11,031 bases of DNA from Hyphomicrobiales bacterium (GCA_020029455.1 JAIBJH010000069.1:1-11031); one strand, 5' to 3'. Shown: positions 1 to 7,568, numbered from the stretch's first letter. Notes: generated by a model not told the origin, from the letters alone. Program-made: numbers and translations.

Positions 1-353
1 GTGAAGCCGCATTTCTTTTGAATGGCCGCTTCCTGAATGGCGTTCATCTGGCCCTTGAGATTTGCAAGCTCATTTGCCTTTTGGCCATCGCCTTCATTGA
101 AAAGAATGGTGGGCCAGAAGATGATAACGCCAACCGTTGTCTTGATGGTGTCGTTCTTGCGAGCCTTGTCTTGCTGGCCTGCCGCAATTGTGGCGCGCTT
201 CGAAACGCCCTGGGCTTCCTGTTGAAGCTGCTCGCAAGAGTAATTCTGATATCCCACCGGAGAGATATAGGCAGGCGTAATATCCGATGATTTGGATGCG
301 CAGCCAGCAACTGTGATTGCGGCCGCAAAAAGCAATGCCGAATGTAGCTTCAT
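1..353 (-). CDS. Small lipoprotein, partial (C-terminus beyond left edge)
   Basis: An open frame starts at ATG 353-351 and runs without a stop to the left edge, giving 117 visible residues. The N-terminus is a short lipoprotein signal: Lys2, a hydrophobic stretch (residues 5-16) and a lipobox VAGC with the lipidated Cys at residue 18, followed by Ala-Ser, which favours release to the outer membrane. The mature part has a Tyr/Cys patch (GYQNYSC, 34-40), a helical Gln/Ala-rich stretch, a hydrophobic segment at about 72-85 (contains IIFWPTILF), and a second helix ending near Cys115. A plausible ribosome site (AGGTGG) lies 8 bases upstream. Similar small lipoproteins with this Cys-Glu-Gln-Leu pattern are common and uncharacterised in Rhizobiales, from memory. 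I do not assign a function. The start and lipobox are clear; the end is not seen. Confidence 0.8.
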   Translation of the reverse strand, partial: MKLHSALLFAAAITVAGCASKSSDITPAYISPVGYQNYSCEQLQQEAQGVSKRATIAAGQQDKARKNDTIKTTVGVIIFWPTILFNEGDGQKANELANLKGQMNAIQEAAIQKKCGF

Positions 354-467
354 GGTCCCACCCACCTGCTGGAGATGTTTAACCACCAACCTAGGCGCGT
401 GTCTAGTTGCCTTCCTCGCCTGTCGCGAAGCGATGGGAGAGGGCTCACATTGGCGATACGGGTGTGA
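354..467. other. Intergenic spacer with imperfect inverted repeat
   Basis: This 114-base gap separates two minus-strand genes. An imperfect inverted repeat at 413-443 has a GAA loop and arms that pair over 14 positions when read as plus-strand RNA, with one mismatch and three G-U pairs. Read as minus-strand RNA, the direction of the upstream gene, the wobble pairs become mismatches and no T-run follows, so it is a poor intrinsic terminator. The 12-mer TTAACCACCAAC at 379-390 recurs at 7501-7512. I see no coding frame here. Confidence 0.35.
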
Positions 468-1349
468 TCAGGCGGCGTTTTCGGTTGGGAGGGCCGTATC
501 GTCTTCCGGCGCGGGCATTTCTTCCGGCTTGCGGCGGATGATGACGATGCGCGGATGGCCTTGTGTGCTCGCATCTGCCTGAGGCGCGGCAGGCTTCTGC
601 TCTGTCGAAACGGCTGGCGTGGGTGCTGCCGGGGCTTTTTCCGGTGCCTTCGCTGGTGCCTTTACAGTTTCCGCAGGCTTGCCGCGGTTGATGACCAGCT
701 TTGCGCCAAGTGATGGTGTTTCAACCGATGGCTTGGCGATGGCAGGGGCTGGCGCGGGAGGCGGAACGAGAGCCGGTTTTGGCGTAGTGGGCTGGGCAGG
801 CTGCGCGGCCTGTACGGCTTGTGCAGCCGCAGACTGGAGCAGATCCCTGTCGCGCTGGAAGAAATTATCCGCATACGGAGTTTCCAGCTTCTTGCCGGTG
901 CTTTGGCCGGAATTCAGGCTGCCATCGATCTGATCGACAAGACGCAGGGCCTGCACAATTGAGCCCGGCAGGGCCTCACTGCCCGGCGTTGTGCCACTCA
1001 TTACGCTACCTTGGGCCATAGATTTGCGGGCGAGCTCGGCGAGATGGGCAAAGAGCTTGCTCTCTTCCGATAATCCGGGCGCGCCCGAAGCTTTCAAAAT
1101 GTCCTGGCGTGTTGTGGCAATGGCCTGGCGGACTTTGGCCAGATCGGCGGCGGCCTCGCCACCTCCTCCCGAGAGGCTTTCCATGCGGTTTTCGAGCCGG
1201 GCAATGGCTCCCAAAATCTGGCGTGAGTCTACGCCAGCGTTCCGCAACTTGAATTCGTTAAGAAACCAGCGGCCCCGGCTGGATTCCTGCACGGCCTCCA
1301 GCACTGCCTCATAGGACATGCCAGGCTCTGCAGCCACTTCTCTCGACAT
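468..1349 (-). CDS. Uncharacterised protein with conserved helical N-terminus and Pro/Ala-rich tail
   Basis: This gives a 293-residue protein from ATG 1349. A GTG at 1367 would add six residues, but the ATG has a GGAG ribosome site (1358-1361) at 8-base spacing, so I prefer it. Residues 11-55 are a predicted helical block with the pattern ESSRGRWFLNEFKLRN followed by a DSRQILGAIARLE helix. I recall the pattern RGRWFL-E-(x)-RN from the N-termini of several uncharacterised Rhizobiales proteins, some loosely called CheZ-like; I see no CheZ active-site motif. Residues 60-115 are helical, 130-175 moderately conserved in look, and 180-265 are rich in Pro, Ala and Lys and probably disordered. A short motif, [KR][LI]VIxRxKPxE, occurs twice, at residues 217-227 and 267-277. 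There is no signal peptide or membrane segment, so it is probably cytoplasmic. The function is unknown. Confidence 0.8.
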   Translation of the reverse strand: MSREVAAEPGMSYEAVLEAVQESSRGRWFLNEFKLRNAGVDSRQILGAIARLENRMESLSGGGGEAAADLAKVRQAIATTRQDILKASGAPGLSEESKLFAHLAELARKSMAQGSVMSGTTPGSEALPGSIVQALRLVDQIDGSLNSGQSTGKKLETPYADNFFQRDRDLLQSAAAQAVQAAQPAQPTTPKPALVPPPAPAPAIAKPSVETPSLGAKLVINRGKPAETVKAPAKAPEKAPAAPTPAVSTEQKPAAPQADASTQGHPRIVIIRRKPEEMPAPEDDTALPTENAA

Positions 1350-1357
1350 AAACGCAA

Positions 1358-1361
1358 CTCC
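1358..1361 (-). promoter_or_regulatory. Ribosome binding site deciding the start at 1349
   Basis: GGAG on the minus strand lies 8 bases before ATG 1349. It supports this start over the GTG at 1367, since the site sits within the extra codons of the longer reading. Confidence 0.55.
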
Positions 1362-1393
1362 ACACACACATTACGCTTGGCGCGAATCCTTAT

Positions 1394-1414
1394 CGGCAAG
1401 CCTTCGGCTTGCCG
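1394..1414. repeat. Perfect 9-bp hairpin in divergent intergenic region
   Basis: The arms CGGCAAGCC (1394-1402) and GGCTTGCCG (1406-1414) are exact inverted copies around a TTC loop. It lies in the 156-base gap between the minus-strand gene starting at 1349 and the plus-strand permease starting at 1506. An outer pair, TTGGC (1377-1381) and GCCAA (1427-1431), could extend the fold. There is no T-run on either side and no gene ends here, so a terminator role is unlikely. A REP-like element, an operator, or a leader RNA structure are all possible. A GAATC site lies at 1384-1388. Confidence 0.6.
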
Positions 1415-1505
1415 GGAAGCGCGCGTGCCAACCACAAAGACGCATGGCACATCTGCGGGCATTGTCGTGGAAAGTGGTGAATGAACAGTTTAGAGCGCGG
1501 CGCAT

Positions 1506-2681
1506 ATGACCGCCCGGCGCTTCGGCATCAAGATTTCCATCGTTTACGCCCTGCTGATGATCGGCAGCGGCGTGCAATTGCCGTTCCTTCCCTTGTGGCT
1601 TTCGGCCAAGGGGCTTTCCGTCGAGGCCATCGCCGCGGTGGTGGCGGGCGGCATGGCAACGCGCATTTTGGGGGCGCCGCTTTTTGCCTGGATTGCCGAC
1701 CATTTCGGCAACCGGAGGCTGGTGATCCAGCTTTGCGGAGGACTATCGCTGGCGAGCTATTGCCTGCTTGCCATCAGCAACGGCTTCGGTCCGATCATGA
1801 CCATGGCGCTGATTGCATCCTTCGTCTTTGCGCCGGTCTTTCCGCTGACGGAAGGGTTCGGCGTCGATGGCGCGGTGGCGCATAATCTCGATTATGGGCG
1901 CCTCAGGCTGTGGGCCTCGCTGAGTTTTCTGGTTGGGAGTTTGGGTTCGGGAGCGCTTCTGACAGTGCTCGATCCGCTCGATACCGCCTGGGTGCTGGCG
2001 GCGGCGCAGGGGCTTGCCTTCCTTGCGACGCTGCAATTGCCGGATGAACCGGAGGCGCACAAGTTTGAAGCCGATGAGGCCAGGCATATGCGGGCGCGGG
2101 ATCTGTTCTTCGGTTCAAGTTTTGCGCTGCTGCTCATTGCGGCGGGATTGGCACAGGCCTCCCATGGCATGCTCTATAGTTTCAGCTCGGTGCATTGGCA
2201 GTCGCTGGGCATTTCGTCTTTCTGGATCGGCGTTCTCTGGGTGGCGGCTGTCTTGACGGAAGTGCTGCTGTTTTCGTTTTCCAGCGGCCTCGTCACATCA
2301 TTAGGGCCGGGCGGGCTCATGCTGGTGGGGATTGCGGGCGGCATATTGCGCTGGGTGATGATGGCGACATTCGCCAATTATGGGCTCTTGATCGTGGCGC
2401 AGATGCTGCACGCATTGTCGTTCGCGGCAACGCATCTGGGGACGATGCATTTCATCCGGCTTCTCGTTCCCAATGCCATGAGGAACAGGGCGCAGGGCAT
2501 TTATTCGGCGCTGGCGGGCGGCGTCTTCATGTCGGTGACAGCCTATGCCTCGGGGCACCTCTATGGGCTTTATGGCGCTGAGGCTTATTATGTGATGGCG
2601 CTCATGTCGGTGGTTGCGTTCGCGCTGGTGTTTTATCTAGTGCGGCTCAGCCCCACAGTACGGGCGGCGGCGGCTGCATGA
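1506..2681 (+). CDS. MFS permease, HcaT-like (MFS_1_like / phenylpropionate permease family)
   Basis: This is a 391-residue inner-membrane secondary transporter with about 12 hydrophobic segments. Residues 13-32 form the first, with QLPFLPLWL at its end, typical of the HcaT/MFS_1_like branch. A motif-A-like loop between segments 2 and 3 reads GAPLFAWIADHFGNRR (56-71). The sequence YGRLRLWAS (130-138) is a family signature at the start of segment 5. A hydrophilic central loop spans about 180-198. The second half repeats the pattern, with VPNAMRNRAQG (321-331) in the loop before the last segments. An in-frame TAG at 1491 makes ATG 1506 the first possible start; no strong ribosome site is seen. 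Known members carry aromatic acids, sugars or nucleosides; the substrate cannot be read from sequence. Its last 35 bases overlap the convergent epimerase gene. Confidence 0.9.
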   Translation: MTARRFGIKISIVYALLMIGSGVQLPFLPLWLSAKGLSVEAIAAVVAGGMATRILGAPLFAWIADHFGNRRLVIQLCGGLSLASYCLLAISNGFGPIMTMALIASFVFAPVFPLTEGFGVDGAVAHNLDYGRLRLWASLSFLVGSLGSGALLTVLDPLDTAWVLAAAQGLAFLATLQLPDEPEAHKFEADEARHMRARDLFFGSSFALLLIAAGLAQASHGMLYSFSSVHWQSLGISSFWIGVLWVAAVLTEVLLFSFSSGLVTSLGPGGLMLVGIAGGILRWVMMATFANYGLLIVAQMLHALSFAATHLGTMHFIRLLVPNAMRNRAQGIYSALAGGVFMSVTAYASGHLYGLYGAEAYYVMALMSVVAFALVFYLVRLSPTVRAAAAA

Positions 2682-3624
2682 GGCTTCCTGCGTAGGTGAT
2701 GGCCGGCTCGCGGTCACGGATGAGCAGCAGCGGCCCATCAAGATCAATATAGTCGGCAAACTGCGCCAGAAGGAATGCGGGCGCCATGGCAAGGGATGTT
2801 GCCAGCATGCAACCCACCATGATCTTGAAGCCCTGTGACTGCGCTGCTTTTGCAAGGGTGAGCGCGGGTGTGAGGCCGCCGGTCTTGTCGAGCTTGATGT
2901 TGATGGCGTCGTATTTGCCGGTGAGATCAGCGAGACTTTCAATGCCGTGAGCGGATTCATCGGCGCAGACGAGAATGGGGTGCTTTATGCTGCGCAGTGC
3001 TTCATCATCGGAGGCGGGAAGCGGCTGCTCTACAAGTTCAACATTGTATGTGGCGCAGAGAGACAGCATCTCCTCAATATTGGCGGCGTTCCATCCTTCA
3101 TTGGCATCAATGATGAGGCGGGCGAGCGGCGCTGCCTCACGCACGGCTTGCAGCCTTTCACGGTCGCCGTCGCGGCCGAGCTTCACTTTGAGCAGCGGCC
3201 TTTGTGCTGCGGCTTGCGCAGCCTTGGCCATGGCATCCGGCGTATCGAGACTGATGGTGAAGGCGGTTGTCACCGCCTTTGGCGGCGGAAGACCGGCGCG
3301 GGCCCAGGCAGGCGTGTTGCTTTCCTTGCATTCCAGATCCCACAGGGCGCAGTCCAGTGCATTGCGGGCGGCGAAGGGAAGAGCGAGTTTGGCAATCTCA
3401 TCGCGTGAGGCGAGTTTGGCGATGGCGCTTGTCTGTACTTGCAGCGCCGCCACTGTGTCCGTGACGGTTTCACCGTAGCGCGGATATGGAACGGCTTCCC
3501 CCCAGCCCTGGTGACCGTTCCGTTTCAAGGTGACGACGACGACATCCGCTTGCGTCTTGCTGCCGCGGGAAATGGTGAAAGTGCCGGCAATGGGCCAGGA
3601 CTCCTGCCGGAACGCGACGTCCAT
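2647..3624 (-). CDS. dgcA: Dipeptide epimerase (L-Ala-D/L-Glu epimerase / N-acyl-Glu racemase DgcA-like)
   Basis: This is a 325-residue cytoplasmic enzyme of the enolase superfamily, muconate-lactonizing subgroup. Numbered from ATG 3624, an N-terminal capping domain (about 1-115) holds WPIAGTFTISRGSKT and the 20s-loop region. The barrel carries the full catalytic set: KVK (Lys146 and Lys148, the latter the expected general base), metal ligands Asp173 (DANEGW), Glu199 (VEQP) and Asp222 (ADES), and Lys244 (IKLDKTGG) as the opposite base. Such enzymes invert the alpha carbon of the Glu in Ala-Glu dipeptides from murein; related DgcA enzymes racemise N-acetyl-D-Glu in D-Glu breakdown with a DgcN partner. 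No DgcN gene is visible, so the choice between the two is open and the symbol is tentative. GTG 3627 is an alternative start. The upstream gene's TGA overlaps both starts (GTGATGA), indicating coupled translation. Family assignment is very secure; substrate is not. Confidence 0.9.
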   Translation of the reverse strand: MDVAFRQESWPIAGTFTISRGSKTQADVVVVTLKRNGHQGWGEAVPYPRYGETVTDTVAALQVQTSAIAKLASRDEIAKLALPFAARNALDCALWDLECKESNTPAWARAGLPPPKAVTTAFTISLDTPDAMAKAAQAAAQRPLLKVKLGRDGDRERLQAVREAAPLARLIIDANEGWNAANIEEMLSLCATYNVELVEQPLPASDDEALRSIKHPILVCADESAHGIESLADLTGKYDAINIKLDKTGGLTPALTLAKAAQSQGFKIMVGCMLATSLAMAPAFLLAQFADYIDLDGPLLLIRDREPAITYAGSLMQPPPPVLWG

Positions 3625-6600
3625 CACGCGTGTGGTACGCGGCCTGAGGCTTCCGCCAGCATGAGGTAGACCTGGCCGTTCTCAGAGGCGATGACATCGT
3701 CGATGGTGGCGGCGCCTCCGGGTATGTCGTTCAGTGTGTCGAGTAGTTTCTCGAAGATGCGGATATAGGTGTTGATGCGGCTGCGCAGCAACCTTTCAGC
3801 GCTGTAGCGCTTGGCGAGCGTGGCGGTGAAACGCTTCGAGTGCTGCTCGGCCAGCCGCTTCAGAAAAACTTCCGTTTCTCCCGCAAGGAAGCGCTTCTCC
3901 AGGTCGCGGGGCAAGCCGTCTTCGATGGCTTCCACCACTTCACCGGCAGCATCGCTCAGCTTCTGGCTGAATGTAGCGATTTCGCGGACCGCCATGGGAG
4001 GCAATTCAGCGGGCTTGCGAGGTTCAGCTGGGCGCTGTTCAGGCTGGCGGCGCGAGGCCTTTTCGCCTGAGAGAGCTTCAACGCTCGCGGCAATCTGGGC
4101 CATGGTGCCTTCGATCGTCGCCGTCCGCTCCTCATTTTGCTTCTGGGCGCCGGCCGTTCCCGAAAGGGGAGCGGAGAACGGGGCGCCCTCAGATTTTCCC
4201 GGCCCGGACCCTCGTGGAGCGATATATCCCGGCCCGGAGAAATCGGCCATGCCGGACTGGCGCCGCACGACATCGGAAAGGGCGCTCAAGGCGGCAATCT
4301 GGTCGGCCACAACTTTCCGCATGGCATCGGCGTTGTTGCGCGTCTCTTCAGGCAAATCGACGACGGCGCGTTTCAGATCGTTCCTGGCACTGTCGATGTC
4401 GCGCACCACCTGCTGGGCGGTGACGCGCATGTCCTGGGCAGTCTGCTGGAAATCACTGGCAGTTGACGACAGCATTTCGTTCATGGCGGAGAGAGCCCGC
4501 TCGTGCTGCTCGCGCAGCACTTTTGCCGCCTGGTTAACCTGGCTGGCGGAGTTGCCTTCCAGCTTTTTGAGTTCATCCTCAAGCCGGGCGAGCGAAAGCT
4601 GCGTCTGTTCGGCGACGATGCGGCTGATCTCGCGCGAACGGGTTTCCGCGGCGGTGAGGCTTTCCTCGATCATGTGCATGTAGCTGGTCATGACCGCATC
4701 CACTTCCTGCGAGCGCTTGCTGGCGTCGTGGACCAGGTTATCGAGGGTCTGGCGGCGGCTCTCCAGCATCCGCTCGATCTCGTTGTTGAACTTGTCCATG
4801 GAGCGGTCAACCAGCAGGGTCACATCCTCCAGGCGCTCGGAGAGCCGGGTGCCGGTGACTTCCAGCTTGCCGGTGAGCTGCATGGAAACGCTTTCCAGCT
4901 TCTCGTCGAGCTCGGTTGCCGCTGTCTTGATCTGGTCGGCGAAATAGGCGTTCGCCGTCTGGACGTGGCCGGAGAATTTCACGTGCGCGTCATCGAGGGA
5001 CTTGCGCGAGGTTGAGGAGGCGGCGTCGAGTTCGCTTGTGGCGCGGTCGATGCGGTTCACAAGCAGGCCCGTATCCTGTTCGAAGCGCGCCGTGATCTGG
5101 GCCGTGGTCTGGCTCAGGCCATCGGCAAAGGCGCTCTGCACGCGATCAAGGTGCGAGGTTGCAAGGTCCAGCCGCTCGCCCAGTTGCTTGGCCGTCGCGG
5201 TGAATTGCGAGGTCATGCGGGTCTCAGTTGAATCAAGCAGCTTGGCAAGCTGATCGGACGACTTATCCAGCTGGCCGGAGAGCTTGTCCGTAACCTCGAT
5301 CACGCGGCCTGCGACATTGCCGGCCGTGACATCGATTTTGTCTGTGACGCGGAGCGCGATCGATTCCATCTGGTCGCCGATATGGGCCGCGCTTCCCTCG
5401 AGACGCTTGAACACCTGATTGGTGGTGTCCTGCAGATCGGAAACGATGGTGGTGGCGGAGCCCTCCAGGAGCTGCACCATGCCTCCCTGCGCTTCGCTCA
5501 GCTTGTCGATGAACTGATCCGAAATGGTGATCATGCGGTCGGTGACGCCGCCGCTGGAGGACTCGATCTTCTGGGCCAATGCAATGCCGGAGTCCTGCAT
5601 CTGGCGGGTGACGATGTCGGAGGTTTCCTTGAGGTGAGCGGCAATGGTGCCGCTTGTGGACACCAGCACATCGTTGATGTTCGAGCCGGTCGAGCGCATT
5701 TGCGTGGCAACCGCCGTGCTTGTCTCGGCCAGCCTGCCGGTGATGTTCTGCGCCGCAGAATCGAAATCGGTGGTGACCTGATTGAAATTCTGGGCCGCTT
5801 GGGTGGAGACCTTGTTCAACTTGTCATAGAGGCCGTTGATGGCATCCGACATGGCGGTGACGACACCGGAGGAGTTCTGGTTGAGATGACTGGTGAGCGC
5901 CACCGAGGCCTGTTCGATGCGGCCGGCAAAATCCCCGCCTGAGGCATTGAGCTGTTCAAGGAAATTGCTGCCCGACTGGTCGAGGCCCGCCAACATCTGG
6001 GCGCCGGACTGGTCAACGCGATCGGCGAGGCGGTTCACCGCGGCGTTGTAGTTGCTGTTCATCTGGCTCGCGGCTTGATCCACAAAGCTGGACAGATCGG
6101 CCTGCGCCTTGGAAATCTTGTTTACAAAGTCGCCTGCGAGGTCCTGCATGCCGCCGGCCAGAAGGTTGCGGCTTTCCTCAATGCGGTGGGCCGTCTCGAC
6201 GCCAGAGCGCTCCATGAGGCTGGCGATTTCGCCGGTGGTGGCCTTGAGGTGATAAGTGATGGAATCGCCGATGCCGGAAACAGTCTGCTGCATCTCTTGT
6301 GCCGCGGCCCGGATGTCGGTAGCCGAAGCGCCGCTGAAGCGCTGGATCGTGTCGCTCACTTCGCGGTTGGCGGCCGTGAGCTTCTCAGCGCTTTGGCGAA
6401 GGAGATTGATAATGCTCGACTCCATGCCCTTGACTTCGGCGCCAAGGCGGCCGGATTCGTCGCTCAATGAGCCGGCAGCAGCATTGAGTGTCTGCACGTA
6501 GTTCTGCATCTGGTTCGAGAATGAGCTGAAGTCGCTCATCAGCATGGTCGACATGCGTTCGAAGTGCTGGCTCTGGCTGCCGATCTCGCTGCCTGCCATT

Positions 6601-7403
6601 GCAGCTCTTGCTGAAACATCTTCGATGGTGCGCGCCAGTTCCTGCGAGGAATGTTTCAAGCCGCCTTCGAGGCGGTTGAAGGTATCGAGCGCCAGGTTGA
6701 TGACCTGCCCCAGGTTCTGGGTATTGGCTTCCAGCCGGTTGAGAAGTGGCGCTGTTTCGCCGCCGACGATCTGGCTTGTCTGCTGGAGTGCGATGCGCTG
6801 GCTTTCGAGGCCGCTGACGAGACCCCGGATGCGGTCTTCGTTGGCGCCGAAGGCACGCTCCACCGCAGACATTTCCTTGTGGACGATATCCTCAAGGGCA
6901 GTTGCCCGCTGGTAGGCGTGTTCAACGCCGCCCACAAGCAGATCAACCTCATGGCGCACCGCCTTGGCGATGGAGGAAAGATTCTCAGAGGCAATGTCCT
7001 GGGGTCTGACGAGGCGAAGCGCCGATTGCAGCAAAGCTTCCGATGTCTGGCGCAACTGCTGGGCGCGCCACTGGAAATAGGCTGCGGCCCAAAAGACAAT
7101 GATGGGAACGACAAGCAGGGCAACGGCGCGCATCACCTCGGGCAGCGTCGGCACGGCGCCGGTGGGCGAAAGAGTTTCGCTGGAATGCACGAGGAACCAG
7201 CCGAATACCCAGAAAAGCGTAACCAGGCCCACAACATAAAAAACGCCGTAGGAAGGGCTGCGGCGCAGCCGCGCCAGCATCATGGCCAATGCCGGATCAT
7301 TTTCATTGGCTGGGCGGGAACGCACCGGACCCTGATTTTCCCCCGCCGCCTGGAGCACCGCCCGCTGTTCCTGACGACTACGATCTGTCGGTTTCAACGC
7401 CAT
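3624..7403 (-). CDS. Large membrane-anchored coiled-coil protein, Growth Pole Ring (GPR) / kinesin-like type
   Basis: This gives a 1259-residue protein. Residues 1-50 are polar; two membrane segments lie at about 53-72 and 93-110 with a short loop between, so the long remainder should be cytoplasmic. From about 160 to 1045 it is almost all helix, rich in Ser, Thr, Gln and Asp. Residues 327-891 carry 11-residue repeats with hydrophobic residues at positions a and a+4. A Pro/Gly-rich linker (1050-1136) leads to a compact C-terminal domain (1137-1259) containing GETEVFLKRLAEQHSKRF and ending LNDIPGGAATIDDVIASENG. Nothing resembles a motor domain, so 'kinesin' is only a database label. Rhizobiales have such proteins; the best studied, Agrobacterium GPR (about 2100 residues, from memory), has apolipoprotein-like repeats and forms a ring at the growing pole. 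I infer this is a shorter relative. A TAA directly before ATG 7403 fixes the start. Stop overlaps the epimerase start. Confidence 0.85.
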   Translation of the reverse strand: MALKPTDRSRQEQRAVLQAAGENQGPVRSRPANENDPALAMMLARLRRSPSYGVFYVVGLVTLFWVFGWFLVHSSETLSPTGAVPTLPEVMRAVALLVVPIIVFWAAAYFQWRAQQLRQTSEALLQSALRLVRPQDIASENLSSIAKAVRHEVDLLVGGVEHAYQRATALEDIVHKEMSAVERAFGANEDRIRGLVSGLESQRIALQQTSQIVGGETAPLLNRLEANTQNLGQVINLALDTFNRLEGGLKHSSQELARTIEDVSARAAMAGSEIGSQSQHFERMSTMLMSDFSSFSNQMQNYVQTLNAAAGSLSDESGRLGAEVKGMESSIINLLRQSAEKLTAANREVSDTIQRFSGASATDIRAAAQEMQQTVSGIGDSITYHLKATTGEIASLMERSGVETAHRIEESRNLLAGGMQDLAGDFVNKISKAQADLSSFVDQAASQMNSNYNAAVNRLADRVDQSGAQMLAGLDQSGSNFLEQLNASGGDFAGRIEQASVALTSHLNQNSSGVVTAMSDAINGLYDKLNKVSTQAAQNFNQVTTDFDSAAQNITGRLAETSTAVATQMRSTGSNINDVLVSTSGTIAAHLKETSDIVTRQMQDSGIALAQKIESSSGGVTDRMITISDQFIDKLSEAQGGMVQLLEGSATTIVSDLQDTTNQVFKRLEGSAAHIGDQMESIALRVTDKIDVTAGNVAGRVIEVTDKLSGQLDKSSDQLAKLLDSTETRMTSQFTATAKQLGERLDLATSHLDRVQSAFADGLSQTTAQITARFEQDTGLLVNRIDRATSELDAASSTSRKSLDDAHVKFSGHVQTANAYFADQIKTAATELDEKLESVSMQLTGKLEVTGTRLSERLEDVTLLVDRSMDKFNNEIERMLESRRQTLDNLVHDASKRSQEVDAVMTSYMHMIEESLTAAETRSREISRIVAEQTQLSLARLEDELKKLEGNSASQVNQAAKVLREQHERALSAMNEMLSSTASDFQQTAQDMRVTAQQVVRDIDSARNDLKRAVVDLPEETRNNADAMRKVVADQIAALSALSDVVRRQSGMADFSGPGYIAPRGSGPGKSEGAPFSAPLSGTAGAQKQNEERTATIEGTMAQIAASVEALSGEKASRRQPEQRPAEPRKPAELPPMAVREIATFSQKLSDAAGEVVEAIEDGLPRDLEKRFLAGETEVFLKRLAEQHSKRFTATLAKRYSAERLLRSRINTYIRIFEKLLDTLNDIPGGAATIDDVIASENGQVYLMLAEASGRVPHA

Positions 7404-7568
7404 TTACGTCCCGCATTCTGGGGTTTCCCCCTGTTTTTCGCCTGTACCCAATGCCCGAGCCGCGCTGCCGCTTCCCGGTGCCTCCACCAAGGACAAGTCA
7501 TTAACCACCAACTGTAACTCAAGGTGACCGTGACTTGAACCGCCGGAGAACCTGCCCCCGACAATAAG

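Noticed and set aside
619..933. 104-codon Gly/Ala-rich plus-strand frame
   Set aside because: Mirror of the Pro/Ala-rich tail on the minus strand; composition alone explains it.
3811..4683. 290-codon plus-strand open frame
   Set aside because: Antisense to the GPR-like gene; low-complexity Ser/Arg/Ala composition with no recognisable domain. It results from the codon bias of the opposite strand.
3624..7403. Reading the large protein as a kinesin or a chemoreceptor
   Set aside because: No P-loop or motor motifs exist, and no HAMP domain or methyl-accepting signalling tip is visible; the helices are hendecad repeats.
6651..7517. 288-codon plus-strand open frame crossing the GPR-like start
   Set aside because: Antisense shadow with no motif and no convincing ribosome site; the minus-strand frame has clear membrane segments and repeats over the same bases.
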